A DNA stretch of 62,362 bases from Opitutia bacterium (GTDB taxonomy: Bacteria; Verrucomicrobiota; Verrucomicrobiia; Opitutales; Coraliomargaritaceae), in the NCBI GenBank assembly GCA_029248665.1, contig JAQWIW010000021.1, positions 1 to 62,362 of the forward strand, in the 5' to 3' direction. Shown piece by piece: positions 55,565 through 62,362 of this stretch. The notes beneath the pieces were generated by a model. It ran no database searches and was not told the DNA's origin. It saw only the letters and a list, made by a program, of their open reading frames with translations. How positions within the stretch are numbered: position 1 is the first letter of the stretch; each line of letters starts with the position of its first letter. The position numbers and the translations under genes are program-made.

Positions 55565-58169
55565 TCATTGAGACACGGTAGAAGCCTTTTTTAAGGCTGG
55601 GGACAGCCGTGGAATACTCAATCTGAACTTGAGTTGCTGTGCCGTCTCCTATGTGCGTGAAAGCATTTTGCCAATTTTGATCTAATGCATCACTTTGTTC
55701 TATTTCGTATTTGTATCCGGGGTAAGCGATATAATTAAATCTAATGGTATTGGATTGGCTTATGTTCATGTCCTGTATCGTAAAGTGTTCTTTAAATGTG
55801 GGTTTTTGGCTCGCTAACATGGGGTGGGTTTCAGCGAGAAATTCTTCTTGGTTGGTGTAGCCGTCGCTGTCGCTGTCTTGATTTGCTGTGCTTGCGAGTG
55901 AATTAAAGTGTTCAGTTTCCCACCAGTCGGGGAGTTGGTCGCCATCAGTATCAACGATTTTCTCTAGATTAATCATGCCTCCAGTAGCAATTTTGTCGCT
56001 GAGGTTGGGTATGAAGGCGACGTTGTTGAGGACACGATCCCGTCGTTGGGCCATAGTATCATGGGGAAAATTATAAGCGGCAAAGGCAACGGCACCTGCG
56101 ACGATGGGCGATGCCATCGATGTCCCTGATTGATGTTTATATAAATGTAGATATTTGTTTATATTTTGAGAGGGGTCTAGGTTGATTGTGATACTGGGAT
56201 CGGATTGAATCAGTGAGAGGAGGGTAGCTCCATCTGCTTGGCTAAGACTTAGGGCGGGAATGTTGTTTCCACTGGGGTTGAGTTTTGTCCACGAACGAAG
56301 GTTTTCTTCATTTTCGGCTTCGTTATTGTAGATGACAACGGCTACAGCATCGGCATAGGTGGCTCGCATTATTTTGAGGGTGAAGTTATGAGTACCTCTT
56401 CGGATTAGGGCAATTTGCCCAGCAACTGATTCGGGGAAGTCATCGCTATCGCCAATCCCACAATCAATTATGCGTGCAGTAATTCCTTGAGCGTGAATAG
56501 GGGCGGTGTTTTCGATAAATTGAGCACTGAAGCTATTTCCGTTACTTAAGCCGATATTGGTTTCTTCAAAGCTGAAGGGAATGGTTGAATAAACATGGTC
56601 ACCTGGGGCAAGGATATCGACTTCACTTTTTCCATAATTGGAAAAGCTCGCTAGGGTCTCATTATAGCTCGAAGCTCCTACGCTTATGATGTTGGGTAGG
56701 TCATAGCCATTAGGGTACGAGAGATTGAGGAGGCCATCACCGTTTACATCTTCGTTGATCTTATCAAAGTAGCCATCTTGATCAATGTCTTCAATTCCTC
56801 GATCAAAGTGTCCGTCGCCGTCAAAATCTTCTTCGGGTTGATCAAAAACACCGTTGTTATTACTGTCTTCATCAATGATATCAAAGTGTCCATCGCCATC
56901 GAGGTCCTCGGTTAAATCGAGTAATCCATCATTATCAATATCTTCACCTGGGTCTAATAATCCATTAAAATTAAAGTCTTCTCCAGTGTCTAAAAATAGG
57001 TCGCCATCTAAGTCGCTTTCTTGATCTAAGTCCCAGCCGTCATTGCCTGCTGCGGTACAGAATAGGATGCCTGTATTTGAAAGTGATTGTATGCCCTCAT
57101 AGCTAATTTGATTAAAGTGTTCACTGCCGTAAGAAGCATTGGCGACAACGATATTCTCTCCTCGATTTTTTATATGTAGGAGATATTGTATGGCTCGATA
57201 AGTACTAAGCGTACTGAGGTAACCATCATCAGTGAGACAAGCGAGTGCTATGAATTTCGCCTTGGGCATTACGCCACTGATACCGAGGGTGTTTCCGTTT
57301 TCTGCTACACTAATTCCTGCGACATGGCTTCCGTGGCTATCGTTGCCCTTTAGGTTGCCATTATTGTTTTCGAAATCAAACCCGTGGATATCATCGATAT
57401 AACCGTTTTCATCATCATCAATTCCATTATTGGGAATTTCTTGGCTATTCACCCATAGCTGATTGATCAAGTCAGGGTGGTCGGTATCAAATTTTGTATC
57501 AATTACGCCGATGATGATAGGATCGGCTTCGCTCCCTGTTTGTGAATTATCATTGTTTAAGCGAGATTTTCTAGAAAGTGCCCATCCTTCAAGAAAATGA
57601 ATATCACTACCGCTGTCATCAAGTTGATTCTCTAAACTCCATTGTAATTGAAAGTCAGGGTCGTTCGGCAGGTCGGCTCTACTTATAGATACGTTGTAGG
57701 GTCGCATCAAATCATTGGTCACTGCGTAGGCAACGGTTGGATCTTTCCTAAATAAAGCAAGTAATGCTTCGGTGGTATCCCCTTCGACAACAGCAAAGGA
57801 TTCGGTATTTTTGGCTCTTGAATGTGCTTTAGGTAAGAGACTCTGCATCGTCAATATTCGGTTATTGATTGCGATGGTTTGCATGTTGTAAGTGTGACCA
57901 GGCAACGCTTCAGTTGTTGTGCCTTTGTTTTGACTGGATGATTCTTCTTCGTGGTTACTGGTTTGGCTTATGAAATGATCATTCGGAAAATTTAAGGGGG
58001 AGAAGCTCGGATCTTTGTATTTAACAATAATTTGATTAGGGGCATATTTGGGTGCTTCTGCCTTTTCTGCTTTTAGTGTCTGTATCTCGATATGAGCAAA
58101 AATGATTAGGAAAGCTAAACCTAAGCTTATACGAGGAGAGAAGGGTGCCCGTACCTTTCGTGACTTCAA
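55557..58169 (-). CDS. Secreted S8 family serine peptidase with expanded Asp-rich repeats (subtilase B)
   Basis: Paralogue of subtilase A with the same order: pro-region (PNQIIVKYKDPSFSPL), Asp (IIIGVIDTKFDTDHPDL), His (NDSHGSHVAGISVA), CTAAGNDG, PA domain (VAGQIALIRRGTHNFTLKIM), Ser (SGTSMASPIV), DGDQLPDWWETEHFN, DSDSDGYTNQEEF and a C-terminal FYRVSMSE. Between His and Ser are eight tandem DxDxDG-type repeats of about 13 residues. I place the start at TTG 58169, which gives a clean signal peptide (MKSRKVRAP then ISLGLAFLIIFAHIEI). A TTG at 58319 would add 50 residues, including a 15 bp in-frame duplication (FAYRE twice). Confidence 0.9.
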   Translation of the reverse strand: MKSRKVRAPFSPRISLGLAFLIIFAHIEIQTLKAEKAEAPKYAPNQIIVKYKDPSFSPLNFPNDHFISQTSNHEEESSSQNKGTTTEALPGHTYNMQTIAINNRILTMQSLLPKAHSRAKNTESFAVVEGDTTEALLALFRKDPTVAYAVTNDLMRPYNVSISRADLPNDPDFQLQWSLENQLDDSGSDIHFLEGWALSRKSRLNNDNSQTGSEADPIIIGVIDTKFDTDHPDLINQLWVNSQEIPNNGIDDDENGYIDDIHGFDFENNNGNLKGNDSHGSHVAGISVAENGNTLGISGVMPKAKFIALACLTDDGYLSTLSTYRAIQYLLHIKNRGENIVVANASYGSEHFNQISYEGIQSLSNTGILFCTAAGNDGWDLDQESDLDGDLFLDTGEDFNFNGLLDPGEDIDNDGLLDLTEDLDGDGHFDIIDEDSNNNGVFDQPEEDFDGDGHFDRGIEDIDQDGYFDKINEDVNGDGLLNLSYPNGYDLPNIISVGASSYNETLASFSNYGKSEVDILAPGDHVYSTIPFSFEETNIGLSNGNSFSAQFIENTAPIHAQGITARIIDCGIGDSDDFPESVAGQIALIRRGTHNFTLKIMRATYADAVAVVIYNNEAENEENLRSWTKLNPSGNNIPALSLSQADGATLLSLIQSDPSITINLDPSQNINKYLHLYKHQSGTSMASPIVAGAVAFAAYNFPHDTMAQRRDRVLNNVAFIPNLSDKIATGGMINLEKIVDTDGDQLPDWWETEHFNSLASTANQDSDSDGYTNQEEFLAETHPMLASQKPTFKEHFTIQDMNISQSNTIRFNYIAYPGYKYEIEQSDALDQNWQNAFTHIGDGTATQVQIEYSTAVPSLKKGFYRVSMSE

Positions 58170-58319
58170 GGACTGTAAGGGCCGTGGTTGATTCTGTGTT
58201 TCGCTATAGCTATTTTGAAGCGTCGTTTTACGAATTTTGGGAGCCTCACGATAGGCAAACTCACGATAGGCGAACTGAGTGCCGAGGGCACGAAATAGAA
58301 AAAAGAATATATATAACAA

Positions 58320-58653
58320 AATTTCAGGGGGTCATCCATTGAAGGATTTGATAATTTAGTCCAATATCTGGTCTAGCCTGTATGGAATTAGGCTAGGGAG
58401 ACTGGATTAGACCTAATCTGAAACAAAAGGCACAATAAGGCTTTTAGGCTTTAAGGCTTTTGTTTATATTTTTTAACTATTTTTAATTAAATGTTCTATT
58501 AACTGCTAACTACTAACGGTTAAAATTTAATGTCTATTTAACTGCATTATAACTGCATTATAACTGCATTAATATTTACATAAACCTCAATAGGTTCCAA
58601 TGAGGATTAAGAGATAATGAGGATTAAGTGATAATGGATCCTGTAGAGGTACA
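58320..58653. repeat. Gene-free spacer with three tandem repeat arrays and hairpins
   Basis: No gene seen in 334 bp. It has three back-to-back arrays: AGGCTTTT three times (58438-58461, one base different in the middle copy), TAACTGCATTA three times and perfect (58539-58571), and a 17 bp unit beginning TGAGGATTAAG twice (58601-58634, one mismatch). Two hairpins also occur: CTAGCCT/AGGCTAG (58373-58396) and GATTAG/CTAATC near 58405-58418. Confidence 0.75.
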
Positions 58654-59577
58654 TTATCTATTTTCTAAGCAAGCCCAAGTTCCATTGGGGATGTTTAGTG
58701 TTTCATTATGATTCTTACTCTTATTCTTACTGTTACTAATTGATTGTTTATTGATTACTTTCGATTCAAACGTGTCTATGCTGGATAGGAGCATTTCCCC
58801 TGAAGAAATATTCCCATTTTTTCCCATTTTATTGAGTAAATTACTCAGAACCGTTGGAGTGAATCCTGGAGTGTGTGAGGTGAGATAAACGAATGAAAAA
58901 TCATCGCTGAGTACACGTTTTACATTATCTAGAGTTTCCAACATGGCATGTTCAATTTTGTAAAGTTCGCCACTTTTTCCTCGTCCAAAGGATGGGGGAT
59001 CAAGAAGGATACCGTCATAGCGTACGCCTCTTCGAATTTCTCTTTGTAAAAATTTATTCACATCATCGACAATCCAGCGGATCGGGTGGTCGCTGAGTCC
59101 GTTAAGTTCGGCGTTGTCTCTGGCCCATTGTACCATGCCTTTTGAGGCATCTACATGGCAACAATGAGCACCAGCATGAGCTGCCGCCATAGTAGCCCCA
59201 CCCGAATAGGCAAATAAATTGAGGAATTTGAGTGGCTGTTTCTGCTTGGCATGGGCGACTTTAATCTGGGATTGTATGGATTCCCACAGTTGAATGGTTT
59301 CGGGGAAGATACCAATATGGCCGAAGTCGGTTGTGGATAGTTTCATTTTAACCGAGTTAATCTGAATGGTCCAATTTTGGGGTAAATGATCTCTTCCTTG
59401 CCAGTTTAACCCTTTTTTTCGATTGAATGAAGCATCCGCGTTGTCCCACAAATTCATCTTGTCTTTAGACTTCGACCAGATCGCTTGAAAGCAGGGGCGT
59501 ATTAATGTGTAATCGCCAAAGCGTTCTAATTTTTCTCCGGCACCGCTGTCCAGCAAAGTGTATTCCATTTTTCCCAT
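58654..59577 (-). CDS. Class I SAM-dependent methyltransferase (RlmI/RlmK-like rRNA methyltransferase)
   Basis: A 307-residue methyltransferase. A small N-terminal domain ([19 protein letters not shown]) precedes the Rossmann core with motif [41 protein letters not shown] and the catalytic [19 protein letters not shown]. This pattern is typical of 23S rRNA cytosine-C5 or related methyltransferases; the base is not known. The last 40 residues (a Ser/Asn/Lys-rich stretch ending [16 protein letters not shown]) are not part of the usual fold and contain repeat-like coding sequence. A fragment of this gene lies at 55.4 kb. Confidence 0.88.
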   Translation of the reverse strand: MGKMEYTLLDSGAGEKLERFGDYTLIRPCFQAIWSKSKDKMNLWDNADASFNRKKGLNWQGRDHLPQNWTIQINSVKMKLSTTDFGHIGIFPETIQLWESIQSQIKVAHAKQKQPLKFLNLFAYSGGATMAAAHAGAHCCHVDASKGMVQWARDNAELNGLSDHPIRWIVDDVNKFLQREIRRGVRYDGILLDPPSFGRGKSGELYKIEHAMLETLDNVKRVLSDDFSFVYLTSHTPGFTPTVLSNLLNKMGKNGNISSGEMLLSSIDTFESKVINKQSISNSKNKSKNHNETLNIPNGTWACLENR

Positions 59578-59724
59578 ATCCTTAGTGATAGCTGATTTAT
59601 TTAGATAAAAAAAGAAGAATGTGATTGACCGAAGTTTATTATTATTTAAATTAATAACTAGAAAAAGTAATACTTATAATATACTTTTAAATTAGAAACA
59701 TTACGAGTCGGATAGGATCGTATT

Positions 59725-59835
59725 TTGTTTTTAGCAGGATTTTTTATTAAGATAATTTTTCATTACTATTTTATAATTTTTTATATCTACGATTACATTT
59801 TAGCTGTCTTGCTAATAAGAAATAACGTGTCCTAA
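59725..59835 (+). CDS. Possible hydrophobic micro-ORF (36 aa) before a terminator
   Basis: TTG at 59725 to TAA at 59835 encodes a strongly hydrophobic, aromatic peptide (FLAGFFIKIIFHYYFIIF then YIYDYILAVLLIRNN). Its stop is 4 bp before the stem of a strong plus-strand terminator. The size and hydrophobicity resemble type I toxins or other small membrane peptides. Non-ATG start and AT-rich context make chance quite possible. Confidence 0.2.
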   Translation: MFLAGFFIKIIFHYYFIIFYIYDYILAVLLIRNNVS

Positions 59836-59839
59836 TAAT

Positions 59840-59878
59840 CGACCGTCCTAAACATTGTTTAGGGCGGTCGTATTTTTT
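59840..59878 (+). terminator. Strong intrinsic terminator with no known upstream gene
   Basis: CGACCGTCCTAAA (59840-59852) pairs with TTTAGGGCGGTCG (59858-59870) across a 5-base loop with one G-T pair, followed by TATTTTTTAT. The T-run is on the plus strand only. No annotated plus-strand gene precedes it, which implies a short transcript from about 59.6-59.84 kb. Confidence 0.8.
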
Positions 59879-60033
59879 ATAAAAATGGGACGTTTATTTG
59901 AAAATAAAAAAGTAAAATTTAAAAAGCTAGGTTCACTTCTATCCTGGCATCTTGATACTTTTTTGCTTTGGCATTAATTTGAATACCTTCAATTGAACTT
60001 AAGTTTCGTCTTACCTAGCTTAGTTCAATGATA

Positions 60034-60768
60034 CTATATAGAATATTTCTTGTGATAGGATTTCAGGGGAAAGTTTTTGCCCGGGCAGAGATTTTTTTCA
60101 ATGTCTTTATGCCCAGCAAATTTCACGCGTTTTTTAAGTACGGAGCCTTGTAGCCAATCGATCAAAGCGGTGAGCGATTTCAATTGTCTAGCCGTGGGTT
60201 TAGTTTTTTCAAAGTTACCGACTAAGCAGATGCCGATACCGACTTCGTTGATGTAATTGTTTTTAACGTGTCCGCCATGGAGTTGTTCTTTCCAGCGAGA
60301 GCCCATTTCAATTTGCCCGTCCTTAGTGTCCGTTCCGTTGCCGATGACAAAGTGGTAAGCAAGCCCATTTTGCATACCTCTTTTTCGATGTGAGACATCA
60401 AACATGGACGCATTACCTCGGTTGGTGGCACTGTGATGTACCACAATGATCTTCCATTTTTTACGGTCGACTTTGATTTTCTTATTTTGGTAAACGAGGT
60501 GACGGGTGGGGTTGCGATAGGAATAATATTCTGGGTCGGGTAATTGTATCTTTTGTCCGACTTTGATAAGGTCCGATTTTAGTTGGTTCAGGCGTTTAAT
60601 TTTGGAAATGGTGGTGCCATTACGTTGAGCAATCCGTGACAAGGTATCGCCTGACTTAACAACATAGGTGACAGAAGCGGAAAGGCTTTGCGGTGTTAGC
60701 GTCAAAAAGGGTACGGCTAAACTGGAAAGGAATATTTTTTTAGCAAAGTTTCGTCTAGAGAATTCCAT
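60034..60768 (-). CDS. Tat-exported LysM N-acetylmuramoyl-L-alanine amidase (PGRP/amidase_2 fold)
   Basis: Peptidoglycan hydrolase of 244 residues. The N-terminus carries a twin-arginine signal (SRRNFAKKIFLSSLAVPF). A LysM domain follows (YVVKSGDTLSRIAQRNGTTI, QLKSDLIKVGQKIQLP). The amidase domain shows its zinc site: VVHHSATNRG, the later HGGH region and GHKDIEKNLCPGKNF. The conserved NEVGIGICLVGNFEK is also present. It would be cut between muramic acid and L-Ala. Export folded through Tat fits the tatA in this window. Confidence 0.92.
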   Translation of the reverse strand: MEFSRRNFAKKIFLSSLAVPFLTLTPQSLSASVTYVVKSGDTLSRIAQRNGTTISKIKRLNQLKSDLIKVGQKIQLPDPEYYSYRNPTRHLVYQNKKIKVDRKKWKIIVVHHSATNRGNASMFDVSHRKRGMQNGLAYHFVIGNGTDTKDGQIEMGSRWKEQLHGGHVKNNYINEVGIGICLVGNFEKTKPTARQLKSLTALIDWLQGSVLKKRVKFAGHKDIEKNLCPGKNFPLKSYHKKYSI

Positions 60769-60852
60769 GGGGCGAATTTGTCACAGGATTAAAAAATGTA
60801 AAGCATTGCTCGCTTTCACCAAAAAATAGTTTTTATATGGAAGATTAATACT

Positions 60853-62362
60853 ATGAGCCAAAAGCAAAAATATGTTCTGGGTGAGCCTGTGCCGAATAAT
60901 CCACATGCTGTGGTTTCCAATGTGCCTACTTTGTCGGATGTCTGTGCTTATGAAGAAAAATTAGACTGTGTCGTTTCAGCTATGCAACAAGGGTATCCAC
61001 GCTTTGTGCAGCATGCTTGGGTCAATCAATTAATTGAGTCGGTTGTCGAAAGCCTTGCACTTGAGGTATCTTATGCGGTCTTACTACAGAAAAATCAACG
61101 GATACAATCCTTTATCAGTAGTTTGGATAAAAGTATTCAGTGCATATCGTTAAGCGAAAATGATATGGGTGTGCCTATGGACTTAGTCTTTATAGATGCC
61201 GGTGAAAAGGATAAGCTTTCTGTGATCAATGCATTGAAATTATTTATTCAGCATACGGGATGTTTGATCAGTTCTCGAATGGCAGAAAAGGCTTTAAATC
61301 ATTTAGGAAAATTGCAGTCCGATATGCATGAGATCGATCAATCTGTCATTGGTCATGTAAAAAATGAGGCTCAAGAATGGATAAGGGATTTAAGCTCGGT
61401 GGAATCCAAGGAGGCAGTGACGCTGACTTCTTCGGGAATGAATGCTTTTTATAGTGCTTTTAAAGCCTTGCAGTCAGTACAACGAGCTAAAGGGCGAAGT
61501 GAATGGTTGCAGTTGGGTTGGGTGTATGTGGATTCAAGCAATATTTTGCAAAAATATTTGAGTCCTGAAGAAAGCCTTTCTGTGCATTATGATATTTTAA
61601 ACACGGAAGCAATTGTGGCAAAAATTGAAGCGATGGGTGATGCTTTGTCCGTGGTAGTTTTGGAGTTTCCGACCAACCCATTCTGCGAACTGGCTGATTT
61701 AAAACGGATTTCTGAAGCGGTTTGGGCTCAGGGCGGTCTAGTTCTTGTCGATCCCTCAATCCTTTCTATCTATAATGTCAATTGCACACCTTATGCCGAT
61801 GTGATGGTCTGTAGTTTGACGAAGTACGCGGGACACACTGGTGATGTGATGGCAGGTGCGATTGTTCTCAATGAAGCTTCGAGGCTTTTCTCAGAATTAA
61901 AGGATGGAATTCAAGCTAATGCGATTCCTCTTTACGAGGCAGATCTCATGGCTTTGTGGGAATCGATGCGAGAGGCTCAGTCTTCCGTTGAATCCATCAA
62001 TCAAAACACGTGCACAGTGCTCGAATTTTTTAAGCGTCATCCAAAAGTGAAGAAAGTTTTTTCTGTTTCGGAAAATCAGCAACACCGCTCGTATTTAAAA
62101 CAGGAGCATACCGGTGGCTCAATTGTCAGTATTGAATTGGAGGGTTCGATGGAAGCGTTTTACGACCATTTGCAATTAGTAAAAGGTCCCAGTTTTGGCA
62201 CAGACTTCACCATCGTCTGTCCGTATTTTTATTTAGCCCATTACGATCTCGTGCTAGATACCCAGCCCAATAATTTGCTAGATCGCTTAGGAATAGATCG
62301 CAATTTGATTCGAATCTCAGTCGGTTGTGAGCCGATTGAGGAATTGCTCGGTGCTTTTGCTT
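60853..62362 (+). CDS. Cystathionine gamma-synthase-like PLP enzyme with long N-terminal extension, 3' end cut
   Basis: Cys/Met-metabolism PLP enzyme, probably joining O-acylhomoserine with cysteine or sulfide. The start at ATG 60853 (MSQKQKYVLGEP) gives 503 codons to the window edge. PLP-fold motifs are LTSSGMNAFYSAFKAL, VVVLEFPTNPFCELADL, LVLVDPSILSIYN and the PLP lysine in VCSLTKYAGHTGDVMAGAIV. The lysine lies near residue 325 against about 200 in standard enzymes. Roughly 125 extra N-terminal residues precede the core, as in fungal cystathionine gamma-synthases. The C-terminal end lies beyond the window. Confidence 0.88.
   Translation, partial: MSQKQKYVLGEPVPNNPHAVVSNVPTLSDVCAYEEKLDCVVSAMQQGYPRFVQHAWVNQLIESVVESLALEVSYAVLLQKNQRIQSFISSLDKSIQCISLSENDMGVPMDLVFIDAGEKDKLSVINALKLFIQHTGCLISSRMAEKALNHLGKLQSDMHEIDQSVIGHVKNEAQEWIRDLSSVESKEAVTLTSSGMNAFYSAFKALQSVQRAKGRSEWLQLGWVYVDSSNILQKYLSPEESLSVHYDILNTEAIVAKIEAMGDALSVVVLEFPTNPFCELADLKRISEAVWAQGGLVLVDPSILSIYNVNCTPYADVMVCSLTKYAGHTGDVMAGAIVLNEASRLFSELKDGIQANAIPLYEADLMALWESMREAQSSVESINQNTCTVLEFFKRHPKVKKVFSVSENQQHRSYLKQEHTGGSIVSIELEGSMEAFYDHLQLVKGPSFGTDFTIVCPYFYLAHYDLVLDTQPNNLLDRLGIDRNLIRISVGCEPIEELLGAFA

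Larger units (their letters stand above)
59578..60033. other. Gene-poor 456 bp spacer
   Basis: Very AT-rich in its left two thirds. It contains a plus-strand hydrophobic micro-ORF and a strong plus-strand terminator (listed separately). To their right lie two short frames antisense to each other. One is a 30-codon plus frame starting MGRLFENKK (59885-59977). The other is a minus frame (59919-60014) ending in a protein-like C-terminus (SSIEGIQINAKAKKYQDAR then IEVNLAF), directly downstream of the amidase. The latter may be the end of a lost gene. I cannot support either as real. Confidence 0.5.

Noticed and set aside
58170-58319. N-terminal extension of subtilase B from TTG 58319
   Set aside because: Both possible starts are TTG. 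The downstream one gives a standard signal peptide directly, while the extension is repeat-like and would bury it 50 residues in.
58539-58634. Tandem repeats as a possible CRISPR array
   Set aside because: Units are 11 and 17 bp with no spacers between copies, and no cas genes are present.
59885-59977. Plus frame starting MGRLFENKK, like the start of a YebC-family protein
   Set aside because: Similarity stops after about nine residues and the frame ends after 30 codons; it is antisense to another short frame.
59919-60014. Minus frame with a protein-like end (IEVNLAF) downstream of the amidase
   Set aside because: It has no normal start and an in-frame stop just upstream. It could be a relic of a lost gene but nothing identifies it.

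Overview
This 62 kb window is chromosomal DNA from an AT-rich, Gram-negative (diderm) bacterium. Its gene content is almost all conserved housekeeping. It carries LPS lipid A genes (lpxD, lpxA and an LpxC-FabZ fusion), BamA/Skp and a TatA-type subunit. It also has exported S8 peptidases with Asp-rich 'LPDWWE' and 'DGYTNQEEF' segments followed by a C-terminal 'PGYxYxI...FYR' domain. Together with the RpoD and DnaG peculiarities described below, this best fits Verrucomicrobiota, probably class Opitutae. That placement is an inference from gene content and was not tested by phylogeny.

Layout. 1-3.9 kb: glmS (runs off the left edge), glgC, lgt. 4.0-6.3 kb: a LysM protein, parB, an EVE-domain protein and a 42-residue membrane peptide. 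6.3-11.7 kb: nspC, then rplY-pth-rpsF-ssb-rplI-dnaB. 11.7-18.2 kb: envelope block bamA-ompH(skp)-lpxD-prs and a DegP-like protease. 18.2-21.1 kb (minus): ribH-nusB-ftsY-aroB, tightly packed. 21.2-23.5 kb: tgt and rho, convergent. 23.7-27.2 kb: a membrane-lipid module (SRPBCC protein, fatty-acid desaturase, DUF1295 reductase-like protein, CFA-type methyltransferase). 27.2-31.7 kb: sufE, a PhoD-like protein without its metal ligands, a hypothetical protein, acylphosphatase, an inositol-monophosphatase-like enzyme, tatA and a small lipoprotein. 31.7-37.3 kb (minus): TPR lipoprotein-dnaG-rpoD. 37.3-42.5 kb: a DUF362-like protein, an isolated nuoA, ffh, lpxC-fabZ, lpxA. 42.5-50.8 kb: rpsO-pnp with clear terminators, a TPR protein, a small zinc-finger-like protein, a GspE/PilB ATPase, mutY, rnhC.

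50.8-59.6 kb is the accessory-looking part. It holds a very AT-rich 646-residue PIN-domain protein with C-terminal membrane segments. Next to it are two paralogous secreted subtilases and an SAM-dependent methyltransferase. A decayed 3' copy of the methyltransferase gene lies between the two subtilases, so the block looks like a tandem duplication of a methyltransferase-subtilase unit. Short perfect tandem duplications are dense here. 59.6-62.4 kb: a gene-poor stretch with a strong terminator, a Tat-exported LysM amidase, and the start of a long cystathionine gamma-synthase-like enzyme that runs off the right edge.

The most notable observations are these. DnaG and Tgt both lack most of their structural zinc ligands. 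The PhoD-like protein has lost its metal-binding motifs. RpoD has a histone-H1-like Lys/Ala-rich tail. The PIN/membrane protein may be translationally coupled to a hydrophobic micro-ORF. The subtilase locus shows duplication, decay and repeat expansion. I saw no rRNA, tRNA, CRISPR array, transposase or prophage gene. Many starts lack an obvious Shine-Dalgarno sequence.
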